Positions 14,393 to 21,848 of a stretch of DNA of 21,853 nucleotides are shown here, piece by piece; within the stretch, counting starts at the first letter, position 1; each line of letters opens with the position of its first letter. The position numbers and the translations under genes were made by a program. The stretch spans positions 1 through 21,853 of the forward strand of contig JAJPDY010000003.1 in the NCBI GenBank assembly GCA_023252395.1, in the 5' to 3' direction. The DNA is from Nitrososphaera sp. GTDB lineage: Archaea; Thermoproteota; Nitrososphaeria; Nitrososphaerales; Nitrososphaeraceae. The notes beneath the pieces were generated by a model. It did not search any database, was not told where the DNA came from, and saw only the letters and a program-made list of their open reading frames with translations.

Positions 14393-14797
14393 GTGGTAAT
14401 AATAAGAAATTGGAGAAGCGTCCACCCTACCATCGCGCACAAGAGCGGGCTTGATTGGCGGCTGCTATCAATGGCAGCCAAGACGCACGGCGACATAGAA
14501 GCACAAGTCGAGCCGCGATTTCAATGCCTCAAAAGCATAACATATGTTTCCCTTGCCAAGCTGCAGCCCAGCCTTTCGTACGAGCCGCATGACCACAGTG
14601 ACCATGAAGAAATATACTACATCATCGGTGGAAGCGGCCACGTCAAGATTGGCAGCGAAACCGCGCAGTTCCATGACGGCGACATTATCTACATACCTGA
14701 AAAAACCGTCCACTCGATAGCAAACGATGGAGACGAGATGGTAGAATTTCTTGCGTTTGGCGGGTTAACTGGCACGCAGTCACTAGGAGGCAGGTGA
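14393..14797 (+). CDS. Cupin-domain protein
   Basis: A 134-residue single-domain cupin beta-barrel. The first motif has His66, His68 and Glu72/Glu73 (PHDHSDHEE), followed by the conserved GGSGHVKIG. The second motif runs from about 95 to 108 and contains Pro102 and His107 (IPEKTVH). All metal ligands are present, so it could be an enzyme (isomerase, dioxygenase) or a binding protein; the sequence does not decide. The start is GTG, with 26 bases to the preceding stop. It is followed by gnd after one base, separating them only by the stop and a T, which suggests translational coupling. Confidence 0.78.
   Translation: MVIIRNWRSVHPTIAHKSGLDWRLLSMAAKTHGDIEAQVEPRFQCLKSITYVSLAKLQPSLSYEPHDHSDHEEIYYIIGGSGHVKIGSETAQFHDGDIIYIPEKTVHSIANDGDEMVEFLAFGGLTGTQSLGGR
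14785..14790 (+). promoter_or_regulatory. Strong ribosome binding site of gnd
   Basis: AGGAGG stands eight bases before the gnd ATG, inside the cupin coding sequence. This is a textbook Shine-Dalgarno site in a neighbourhood where other genes look leaderless, as expected for an internal operon gene. Confidence 0.6.
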
Positions 14798-14798
14798 T

Positions 14799-15740
14799 AT
14801 GCAGCAACTTCAGCTGGGCATAATTGGTCTAGGCAAGATGGGAGGGAACCTTGCGCTGCAGGCAACGGAGAAAGGCATTTCAGTAATTGGCAAGGCGCGA
14901 AGCAAAAAGCCAGAGCTTGAAAGGCAGGGCATCAAGGTCGTTAATGATTACAAATCATTTGTTGACTTTCTGAAGCACCCAAGGATTGTCTACCTTTCAC
15001 TCCCGGCAGGCCCCACGGTAGACAAGGTGATCGAGGAGTTGGTTCCACACCTTGAAAAAGAGGACGTGATAATGGACGGGGGCAACTCATTTTATCTTGA
15101 TTCGATAGACAGGGAAAAGAGGCTGCACACAACTGGAATCCATTTCTTGGACTGCGGCACCAGCGGCGGGCTGGAAGGTGCAAGGCACGGCGCTTGCTTT
15201 ATGGTAGGCGGCAATAAAGAAGGCATCAGGGTCGCTGAGCCGGTGCTCAAGACGCTTGCAGTCAAGGATGGCTACGTGCACACGGGACAGCCCGGCAGCG
15301 GCCATTTTGTAAAGCTTGTCCACAATGGCATAGAGTTTGGCATGCTGCAGGCGATAGGCGAAGGCACGGCGCTTTTGCGCGCAAGCGGGTTCAAGCTTGA
15401 TTTGGCAGAGATTTTCAAGAACTGGTCAAACGGCTCGGTGATAAGAGGCTGGCTGGTTGAGCTGATGGAAAAGGGGTTAAGGGAAAAAGGCATCGACAAA
15501 GTTGAAAGCTATGTAGAAGATACGGGCGAGGTCAACTGGCTTGTGCAGGACGCGATCAACAAAGAGGTCCCCGTGCCTGTCATCTCGCAATCAGTGATGG
15601 AGCTATTCAAGTCAAGGATGGCTGAGAGCGACGCCTACAAGTCAATAGCGTTGATGAGGCATGGCTTTGGCGGCCACCCGTTTGGCGCAGATAAAGACAT
15701 CGCAGAAGAAAGGAGAACAAGCAGAATCAACAAGGTCTAG
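14799..15740 (+). CDS. gnd: 6-phosphogluconate dehydrogenase, decarboxylating (short type)
   Basis: Oxidises 6-phosphogluconate to ribulose 5-phosphate and CO2. It has 313 residues, the short GndA/GntZ-type length. GLGKMGGN (10-17) is the nucleotide loop, DGGNS (93-97) and GTSGG (120-124) are substrate-binding loops, and Lys172 in FVKLVHNGIEFG is the catalytic lysine, with His175, Asn176 and Glu179 nearby. It follows the cupin after one base and lies downstream of rpiA, whose substrate it makes. Cofactor preference (NAD or NADP) is not evident. Its last four bases overlap the 3' end of the zinc-finger gene on the minus strand. Confidence 0.93.
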   Translation: MQQLQLGIIGLGKMGGNLALQATEKGISVIGKARSKKPELERQGIKVVNDYKSFVDFLKHPRIVYLSLPAGPTVDKVIEELVPHLEKEDVIMDGGNSFYLDSIDREKRLHTTGIHFLDCGTSGGLEGARHGACFMVGGNKEGIRVAEPVLKTLAVKDGYVHTGQPGSGHFVKLVHNGIEFGMLQAIGEGTALLRASGFKLDLAEIFKNWSNGSVIRGWLVELMEKGLREKGIDKVESYVEDTGEVNWLVQDAINKEVPVPVISQSVMELFKSRMAESDAYKSIALMRHGFGGHPFGADKDIAEERRTSRINKV

Positions 15741-15883
15741 GCGGCTTCTGCCTCTGACTTTTTATCGACAATGTCTCCCTGTTGGTGATGCTCGACCAAG
15801 ATGTGGCGCTGCATGTCACCCAATGAATCAAATTTCTCGCCGCATGACCTGCACCGGTATTCTGTAGGTTCCTCTTTAGACAA
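15737..15883 (-). CDS. Small C2H2 zinc-finger protein
   Basis: A 48-residue protein with a single classical zinc finger: Cys11-x2-Cys14-x12-His27-x4-His32 (YRCRSCGEKFDSLGDMQRH is the core), with an acidic tail. Short one-finger proteins of this kind are common in Thaumarchaeota and are presumed nucleic-acid or protein binders. The start is TTG at 15883; an in-frame alternative TTG at 15898 would add five residues, and a stop lies just before that. A minus-strand CTTATCT near 15913-15919 could be the TATA box. The gene overlaps the gnd stop by four bases in convergent orientation. Confidence 0.75.
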   Translation of the reverse strand: MSKEEPTEYRCRSCGEKFDSLGDMQRHILVEHHQQGDIVDKKSEAEAA

Positions 15884-15967
15884 TGCGCCTGAATTCAATT
15901 ACCCAGCATTCCAGATAAGGGTTCGTGCAACCTAGAAAAGGGAAAAAGCATCTAGATATAATAGCAT

Positions 15968-17308
15968 ATGAAAAACGTCGACACTAGCGCATTGAACTCA
16001 TTTTCTGCCAACGCCGGCAGGTTCATGGAGCTTACAGAGGGCTACATCCACGAAGGGGTGAACCCCGGCGGATACTACAAGGCAGTGTGGTGCCGCGACG
16101 CGTCATACATCCTCAAGGACTGGTTCCTGTCAGGGCGCATGCAAGACGTGATGCAGGAAATGATGTTCATATGGTCTCACCAGATAACGCCAGCAGGGGA
16201 AAAGCTGGTGTACGGGAGAGGGTCGCCAGAGATGAAATACTTGTCCCAAGTTGCCAAGCCGGAAGTACAAGAGAAATTCGCAGGGGCGCTTCCAACTACG
16301 ATATTCCACGGCTTTTCGGAAGTGTACGGCAGAAACCCGGACATTGACTCGACTGCCCTCATGATTTCTACCACCTCATGGATTTTGAATGCCTACCTGA
16401 AGGCAGGTCTGATTTCACCTGCCAGTGGTCAAACGCTGGACAACCAGATATCATCCATCGCATCGGATCCTTCGGTAGTCACCAACTTTGTAGTCCCGCG
16501 TATGCTCAAGGCAGTTGATTACCTTGCCAGTCGCGACGTTGATGGAGACTCGCTTTTAGAGCAGGGGCACAACGAGGACTGGATGGACACGGTGCTACGG
16601 GCTGGCAAAATAGTATACAGCCAGGCATGCTGGATACTTGCGCTGAGCAACCTGTCTTTGTTGCTGTCCGAGCTTCAAAACAAAGATGCAGGCAGGATTA
16701 TGGCTCTTGCCAACAAGGCAATACTGGCTGTCGAGAGCCACCTGTGGTCTGAGGAAGACGGGGCGTATATCGACATACAGGAGACGCACCACATAGGCGG
16801 CCCGTACAGGACGCTTACCCAAGATGTCTCGCTTTACGTTACTGCAATTACTGAAAACACCATGCATGATATCCTGAGCGCACAGCTCAAGAAAGGCGGC
16901 TCAACTGACCAGAGGATAAAGCCTGATTATGCCCGCCGCGCGGCAGCAACCCTTGACGCCATAAAGAGCAGGATATGGAAAGGCAGGTGGCCCCTTGTCA
17001 CCGAGGTGGAGTTAAAGACAACAGGCCCGTGGGTGCTCCACCCAAACCAGTACCATAACCACACCTTCTGGCCCTGGACGACCGGGATAGAGATGCAGGC
17101 GCGCAGCCGCCTTCAGCAGTTTGAAGAATGTGATTTGCTCATGTCGACGCTATCAAAAGGTGATCATAACAGCATGCTTGCCTTTTACGAATGGATAAAT
17201 CCCGTCACCGGCAAAGGCGACGGGGCGTTTCCATTCAGGACAGGAATATCGGCAATAAGAATAGCCATCGCCGACATACTGTCGAACATGAATGTTAGTA
17301 GCCAGTGA
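15968..17308 (+). CDS. Six-hairpin glycosidase-like protein (amylo-1,6-glucosidase/glucoamylase-like)
   Basis: A 446-residue protein that looks like an (alpha/alpha)6-barrel glycoside hydrolase. The pattern VWCRDASYIL (40-49) resembles the WGRD-type motif of glycogen-debranching glucosidases. DIDSTALMI (125-133), HNEDWMD (201-207) and NQYHNHTFWPW (360-370) match the successive barrel motifs and supply candidate catalytic acids. There is no signal peptide, so it probably acts in the cytoplasm on an alpha-glucan or oligosaccharide. The start is the first in-frame ATG. A TATA-like stretch at 15953-15960 is too close to it, so a start at Met20 is possible. The 3' end overlaps the convergent Rieske-reductase gene by 14 bases. 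The exact family and substrate are uncertain. Confidence 0.72.
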   Translation: MKNVDTSALNSFSANAGRFMELTEGYIHEGVNPGGYYKAVWCRDASYILKDWFLSGRMQDVMQEMMFIWSHQITPAGEKLVYGRGSPEMKYLSQVAKPEVQEKFAGALPTTIFHGFSEVYGRNPDIDSTALMISTTSWILNAYLKAGLISPASGQTLDNQISSIASDPSVVTNFVVPRMLKAVDYLASRDVDGDSLLEQGHNEDWMDTVLRAGKIVYSQACWILALSNLSLLLSELQNKDAGRIMALANKAILAVESHLWSEEDGAYIDIQETHHIGGPYRTLTQDVSLYVTAITENTMHDILSAQLKKGGSTDQRIKPDYARRAAATLDAIKSRIWKGRWPLVTEVELKTTGPWVLHPNQYHNHTFWPWTTGIEMQARSRLQQFEECDLLMSTLSKGDHNSMLAFYEWINPVTGKGDGAFPFRTGISAIRIAIADILSNMNVSSQ

Positions 17309-18440
17309 ATTCCTCCACCTTGATCCTTTCTTTCGGCACCTGCATTTCCTGCAACAGTTTTTGCATAGCTTTTAGCATGCCTGGCGGCCCGCAAATGTAA
17401 AAGATGGAATTGCCAAGCTCGCTTTTGTTTAGATGCCTCTCGATCATGTTCCTATCTATCCTCCCTCGCTCGCCGCTCCAAGAGTCCGGGATTTCATCAC
17501 TCAGCGTATGCACCGGCTGAAAGTTCTTGTTCTCCAGAGCCCATTTGTCAAACTCGCCTTTGTAGAGAATGTTGGCCTCGTTCCTGTTTGAATCAAACAT
17601 CACTATCTTGACTGGCAGGCGCTTGTCAGTCGCGTACTTTATCATGCTCCTAAACGGGGTGACCCCTATTCCGCCTGACAGAAATACTGCTGGCTTTGAA
17701 TAATCGTCATGCAGGACAAACTCGCCCTGCGGTCCCCACGCCAGAATTTTTGTGCCATCTTCCAGCGACGCAAGCTTTTGTTTGTACGGCGTGTCCCGGA
17801 TTCTGGTGCTTATCATCAAGTCCTGCTCTGTCGGAGAAGACGCGATAGAAAAGTGCCGGATAGGCCCCTTTGAGTCGCCAGAGACTCCGTCAAGCTTAAA
17901 GTAAGCAAACTGCCCTGCGGCATAATCCAACCCGCCTCTTGCAATCTTGAATGTCATGATGTCAGTCCCCTCTAATTTTTCCTTTGCAAGCAGCTCAAGT
18001 GATAGCTTGTCAGATGCTTTGCGCTCCTCCTCTTCATAGAATTTCCTTTCATTCTCCATGGCTTGGGAGTTATTGTCTCCGGCTCTTTTCTGCTGCAGAG
18101 CCTCTTCAGCCTGCTTGCCCTTGAGATTTACCGATATGTCGCCAGTGCTTTCGTCTACCTGCACAGGATACGAGTTGAGGTCTGTTGCCCACACTGTCTT
18201 TTCTGAAACCTTGGCATTTCGCACATCAAACACGGCATTATGCCATGGGCACGTCAGGTCGTATCCTTCAAGCTTGCCATCTTCAAGCGGCCCGCCTTCA
18301 TGGGAGCACACGGCGTCCATCGCGTAGACCTTGCCACGGGCCATTGCAAGGACTATTGGCTTGCCATCCGGCTCTACTCGCAAGAGGCTGCCCTCCTTGA
18401 GGTCTTTAATGTTGGCGACCTTTTGATATTCTGACAGCAT
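17295..18440 (-). CDS. Rieske [2Fe-2S] domain fused to ferredoxin-NAD(P)+ reductase-like domain
   Basis: A 381-residue redox protein. Residues 1-108 are a Rieske-type ferredoxin domain with cluster ligands Cys45, His47, Cys64 and His67 (CSHEGG and CPWHN). A charged, Glu/Lys-rich linker (about 108-155) follows. Residues about 155-381 are an FNR-type flavoprotein: RHFSIASS (195-202) for FAD, GGIGVTPFRSM (256-266) for the pyridine nucleotide, a CGPPGM motif, and the terminal EEFTGY. It probably moves electrons between NAD(P)H and the Rieske centre, to an unknown acceptor such as an oxygenase. A minus-strand GTAAATAG at 18463-18470 gives a leaderless promoter. Confidence 0.85.
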   Translation of the reverse strand: MLSEYQKVANIKDLKEGSLLRVEPDGKPIVLAMARGKVYAMDAVCSHEGGPLEDGKLEGYDLTCPWHNAVFDVRNAKVSEKTVWATDLNSYPVQVDESTGDISVNLKGKQAEEALQQKRAGDNNSQAMENERKFYEEEERKASDKLSLELLAKEKLEGTDIMTFKIARGGLDYAAGQFAYFKLDGVSGDSKGPIRHFSIASSPTEQDLMISTRIRDTPYKQKLASLEDGTKILAWGPQGEFVLHDDYSKPAVFLSGGIGVTPFRSMIKYATDKRLPVKIVMFDSNRNEANILYKGEFDKWALENKNFQPVHTLSDEIPDSWSGERGRIDRNMIERHLNKSELGNSIFYICGPPGMLKAMQKLLQEMQVPKERIKVEEFTGY

Positions 18441-18462
18441 ATGTATGAAATATGCACAAATT

Positions 18463-18470
18463 CTATTTAC
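18463..18470 (-). promoter_or_regulatory. TATA box for the Rieske-reductase gene
   Basis: GTAAATAG on the minus strand is centred about 26 bp before the ATG at 18440, implying a leaderless transcript. Confidence 0.45.
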
Positions 18471-18486
18471 AGACTTGCTTTGATGG

Positions 18487-18696
18487 TTAGCGTTCTACGC
18501 CAAATGACATCTTTACAGTGGTCTTGTACCTGATTATCTTGCCCGAGCTGTCCACGTCTGCGGTCATGTCCCGAACCTTTATTCCATGTATTCCGTGCAC
18601 GCTCTTTTTTGCTTCGGTTATGGCTATTTGCGCCGCGTCCTCCCACCCTTTTTCAGAAATGCCGATGACTTCGATTATCTTGGCGACCGATGACAT
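18487..18696 (-). CDS. Dodecin-family protein
   Basis: A 69-residue protein matching the small dodecin fold throughout: VAKIIEVIGISEKGWEDAA at the N-terminus, then the helix and the two long strands ending in YKTTVKMSFGVE. Dodecins form hollow dodecamers that store flavins. The Trp that stacks on the flavin in halophile and Thermus dodecins is absent (the region reads HGIHGIKV), and the nearby Gln appears as Met, so flavin binding cannot be assumed. It lies between the TIM-barrel gene (59 bases upstream) and the Rieske flavoprotein gene (46 bases downstream), with its own TATA-like CTAAATAA at 18717-18724. Confidence 0.85.
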   Translation of the reverse strand: MSSVAKIIEVIGISEKGWEDAAQIAITEAKKSVHGIHGIKVRDMTADVDSSGKIIRYKTTVKMSFGVER

Positions 18697-18716
18697 GCAT
18701 TTAGTGTAACAGTTTG

Positions 18717-18724
18717 TTATTTAG
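18717..18724 (-). promoter_or_regulatory. TATA box for the dodecin gene
   Basis: CTAAATAA on the minus strand is centred about 25 bp before the ATG at 18696. It resembles the boxes at 2321-2328 and 18463-18470. Confidence 0.45.
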
Positions 18725-18755
18725 GCAGTACCGAAAAAACAAATAGAATATCCCG

Positions 18756-19598
18756 CTAGGCTATTGCCGCCTTACTCTGCATCTCCATCCTTTTTACAAA
18801 GTCAAGCCCGCTTTTTGTTGCAAACTCGTAATCTCTGCCAGCAATGTTTGGCTCAAAGCTGACATAGCCATCGTAGTTGATTTCATGCAGGCTTTTCATG
18901 ATTGCCTGAAAATCAATGTGCGCAAACCCCGGCATCTTTCGGTTGTTGTCTGCAAAATGCGTGTGCCGCAAAAGGCCGCGCGAGCTCTTGATAGCGTCTG
19001 CAAAAGAATCTTCTTCGATGTTCATGTGAAAAGTGTCAAGCAATATGCCAAGCAAGTCTACCCTTTGCGCTATGGCAATTGCGTCTTTTGCATTGGCGCA
19101 GTATGGCGTGCTGTAGCGGTTGAGAGGCTCAAGCACAAGCTCGACTCCATGATCTGCTGCGTCTCTGCATAGCCGGCTCATTACAGGAATCGCCTTTGCA
19201 AAAAAGAGATCTTTATCCTTTGCAGGAATCGTGCCGTGCGTCCTGTCAAATCCCGGCCTGTCGTCAGCAAACAGGCAGACGTTCATCTCTTTTCCCCCTA
19301 GTGTGTCGCACATCCTGACGCAGTCCTGCACGTACTTTTCAGATTCTTTTACAAGCGCAGGGTCGGCGCTCAAGAGCTTGCGCTTCCAGCCGTCCTTGCT
19401 GATAGAGCCCCACATCCCGGTTATGCCACATACGGGCATGCTGTACGAGCTGAGCGTGTCTTTCAATTTCTTTACGTCAACGTCGCCGGGCTCTCCATAC
19501 ATCTCTACGGCGTCGTAGCCCTGTCTTGCCAGTTTTGCAAGCGTTTGCTCGATTGGCTCTATTTTCCTAAATGACGCAAGCGTTATAGAGTATTTCAT
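18756..19598 (-). CDS. Xylose-isomerase-like TIM-barrel protein, EboE-like
   Basis: A 280-residue member of the sugar-phosphate isomerase/AP-endonuclease-2 superfamily. The metal site is complete: Glu157 (LEPLNRY), Asp188 and His191 (LLDTFHMN), His214 (HTHFAD) and Glu249 (FEPN). Such proteins are isomerases or epimerases of sugars and polyols; the substrate is unknown. The ATG overlaps the stop of the phosphatase-superfamily gene by four bases (ATGA), so the two are translated together. A UbiA gene lies just upstream. This trio corresponds to EboE, EboF and EboC of the ebo gene cluster, hence the tentative name. Confidence 0.8.
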   Translation of the reverse strand: MKYSITLASFRKIEPIEQTLAKLARQGYDAVEMYGEPGDVDVKKLKDTLSSYSMPVCGITGMWGSISKDGWKRKLLSADPALVKESEKYVQDCVRMCDTLGGKEMNVCLFADDRPGFDRTHGTIPAKDKDLFFAKAIPVMSRLCRDAADHGVELVLEPLNRYSTPYCANAKDAIAIAQRVDLLGILLDTFHMNIEEDSFADAIKSSRGLLRHTHFADNNRKMPGFAHIDFQAIMKSLHEINYDGYVSFEPNIAGRDYEFATKSGLDFVKRMEMQSKAAIA

Positions 19599-20899
19599 TG
19601 CGCATCAACAAGGCATTTCATGATGTCAACGCATTTTGCGACCCCAGACTTGGCAATGCCGTGCTTTTTGCTTGAAGCATAGAATGCAAGCCCCTCGCCC
19701 GTTTCAAGGTCTGGCGGCCTGCCATGTGAGCCCTTGACGAGGCTGGTGTCAAGCGGTATCGACTTTGTCTTCATGTCTACAAATAGTTCCACTGGGTCGT
19801 ACCCCGGCTTTCTGTGAATGTCTACCCTACGCGCAAAATCCGGCGCCTTGCTTTCGTCCTGCCACCAATAATAGCTGAACCACCTGTCTTTTGCAGAAAT
19901 GGCCACCAGCTCGCCGCTCCTCGCGTTGTCTATTCTGAGCTCTTGCTTGCCCTTGCCATCCAGTATTTTGTCCACGCCGGCAGTCGCTTCAAGCACCTTT
20001 CTTGCTTCCCGCTCAAACCCTTCCTTGACATAAATGTGCGCCACTTGGTGGTCGACCATCGCAAACGCCTTGCTGTATTCAAAATCAATGTACTCCTTGT
20101 CTGCAATTGTGCGAACTGAAAGAAGGCCGGCTTCTCTCAATATCAGGTTCAGGGGCACCGCGCCCTTGACATCGTTAAAGGCGTATTCTGATATTATGAT
20201 AAATTGCGTTTCGTCATGCATTCCAAGGTCGATTGCCTTTTGCACGAGCCTCCCGACTATCTCGTCGGCCTTTTTCAGATCTTCTTTTACCTGTGCAGAT
20301 TCTTTGCCAAAGCGCTGCGCGGAATAGTCGACGTGTGGGATATAGACAAAGAGCAGTTCTGGCCGCTCGTTTTCAAGAGTATATTCTGCCGCGTTTGCTA
20401 TCCATTCGCTTGACTTGTGCGATGCAAGCGGCCCCCAGTAGCTTGCAAGGTTAAATTCGCCAAACTTTTCTTTCAGTTTTTCATAGTAGCCCGGTGGCCT
20501 AGAGTAGCACCACATCACCATCTTGTCGTCCAAGTGTATCGGCCGCGGAGTCACAACAATGTCAGAGTTGGCATACATTGTGTTCTGCCAGAAAAGCGCT
20601 GCAGTCTTGGCGTTATTGGTGTCCCAGACTCTTTTTGTTTGCACAAGCGAGCTTGGCTGCTCCCAGAATGACACATTGTGTGTTTCTCTGTCATATAGCC
20701 CGTTAGCGATGATGCCGTGCTCTCTTGGATACTTGCCAGACAGGATGCTTGCCTGCACAGTGCACGTGACTGCAGGAAACACCGGCTCAAGCCGGGCGGC
20801 CTCTCCGGCCCGCGCAATCTTTTCAATATTTGGAACAAGGCCGGAATCGAGGTGTTTGTATTCCAAGCCGACGATGTCTAACACTATCGAGTGCTTCAT
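19595..20899 (-). CDS. Alkaline-phosphatase-superfamily (nucleotide pyrophosphatase-like) protein, EboF-like
   Basis: A 434-residue member of the phosphodiesterase/nucleotide pyrophosphatase group (COG1524-like). Asp8, Thr45 (FPAVTCT) as nucleophile, the SGKYPREHGIIANG segment (54-67) and Asp191 (IPHVDYSAQRFG) are recognisable. DHQVAH at 283-288 and GSHGRP at 390-395 supply histidines. The usual SDHG second-metal motif reads SEYA at 237-240, and the His normally following the Asp of the fourth motif is Gln195. There is no signal peptide, so it acts in the cytoplasm. A TTTAAA at 20933-20938 may be its own TATA box. It is coupled to the TIM-barrel gene and follows UbiA by 49 bases. Confidence 0.82.
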   Translation of the reverse strand: MKHSIVLDIVGLEYKHLDSGLVPNIEKIARAGEAARLEPVFPAVTCTVQASILSGKYPREHGIIANGLYDRETHNVSFWEQPSSLVQTKRVWDTNNAKTAALFWQNTMYANSDIVVTPRPIHLDDKMVMWCYSRPPGYYEKLKEKFGEFNLASYWGPLASHKSSEWIANAAEYTLENERPELLFVYIPHVDYSAQRFGKESAQVKEDLKKADEIVGRLVQKAIDLGMHDETQFIIISEYAFNDVKGAVPLNLILREAGLLSVRTIADKEYIDFEYSKAFAMVDHQVAHIYVKEGFEREARKVLEATAGVDKILDGKGKQELRIDNARSGELVAISAKDRWFSYYWWQDESKAPDFARRVDIHRKPGYDPVELFVDMKTKSIPLDTSLVKGSHGRPPDLETGEGLAFYASSKKHGIAKSGVAKCVDIMKCLVDAQ

Positions 20900-20932
20900 T
20901 TGCGTTTGCTGCCCGTCAATATTCTCATATCG

Positions 20933-20938
20933 TTTAAA
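20933..20938 (-). promoter_or_regulatory. Possible TATA box before the EboF-like gene
   Basis: A TTTAAA stretch on the minus strand is centred about 36 bp before the ATG at 20899, inside the 49-base gap after the UbiA-like gene. It could give a secondary transcript with a leader of about ten bases. Weak evidence. Confidence 0.3.
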
Positions 20939-20948
20939 TGGGTTAGCG

Positions 20949-21848
20949 TCAGGTCACGTACAGCTTTTTTGCCAGAATTATTGCCGGCGCGATGAAAAGT
21001 AGCGTTGCCAGCCCATAAGGCAGTCCGGCAGTCCCACTGACAAATACAGAATCAAGGATTACTATCGAGATGACCATGTTCCTAACTGCTTTTTGGATAG
21101 ACGGCGCGCTGGTTGCGATGTGTTGCCTGAGAGTCACGAGCATCACGGCGGCAAAAATTATCAGGCTTATCATGAATGTCAGCTGCATGCTCAGCATGCC
21201 TATCGTGGCTATCGCCACAACAAGTACAAAGACGATTGAAAATGGGATCATGCTTGGCTTTTCACTTCCTACTTCCTTTTTGCTGAGCATCGTTATTGCC
21301 ACAATGTAAACAAACAACGACGCGGCTGCAAAGATTGCCACAGCCATTGGAGTCGCATTGCCGGCAAGCCATGCCGCCGGTATTGCAGGGCTTGCCCCCA
21401 AGAGTACATTCAGGAACCTAGAGCCTCCCATGGCAAATGGGCCGGCTGCGGTATGCTTTAGCCGGTAGTCGTACGCGATTATCATTGCGGTAAGCGCCAA
21501 GCTTGTTGCAAGGCTTGCAGGTCCGATTGCAAGTGAAATTGCGTTTGCGGCAGCAAGCGCGGACAGGGCGATAATCATTGCGGCGCTTTTTGAAACGCTG
21601 CCAGAAGGAAGCGGCCTGAATGGGCGCTCCTTTCTGTCTATTTCAATGTCAAAGTAGTCATTGAGCACGATGCCGGCGATGTAGAGCAGGCCGGATGAAA
21701 TCATGAGAGCGGCCAGGTGCACGCCGTCTACCGCAGCGGGAGCAACAGTTGCAAAATATCCTGCTGCAACGTCAGGTGGTGCCGTAAAAACATTTGGCAG
21801 CCTGACAAGAAGCAGGTACTGCCGCAGGCGTCCTACATGATGCTGCAA
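20949..21848 (-). CDS. UbiA-family prenyltransferase, EboC-like
   Basis: An integral membrane protein of at least 299 residues with about eight to nine helices. The first Asp-rich motif, NDYFDIEID at 63-71, binds the Mg-pyrophosphate of the prenyl donor and is followed by RPFRPLPSG. The second conserved region is YDYRLKHT at 126-133 with GGSRFLNVLLG at 141-151. The acceptor is unknown. The visible start is TTG, five bases from the window edge, with no stop upstream, so the true start may lie outside the window. The pairing with phosphatase-like and TIM-barrel enzymes matches ebo clusters rather than quinone or archaeal lipid synthesis genes. Confidence 0.83.
   Translation of the reverse strand: MQHHVGRLRQYLLLVRLPNVFTAPPDVAAGYFATVAPAAVDGVHLAALMISSGLLYIAGIVLNDYFDIEIDRKERPFRPLPSGSVSKSAAMIIALSALAAANAISLAIGPASLATSLALTAMIIAYDYRLKHTAAGPFAMGGSRFLNVLLGASPAIPAAWLAGNATPMAVAIFAAASLFVYIVAITMLSKKEVGSEKPSMIPFSIVFVLVVAIATIGMLSMQLTFMISLIIFAAVMLVTLRQHIATSAPSIQKAVRNMVISIVILDSVFVSGTAGLPYGLATLLFIAPAIILAKKLYVT

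Noticed and set aside
15953..15960. TATA-like TAGATATA immediately before the glycosidase ATG
   Set aside because: Only about 11 bases from the start, too close for a transcript including that ATG; kept as a remark on start uncertainty rather than a promoter call.
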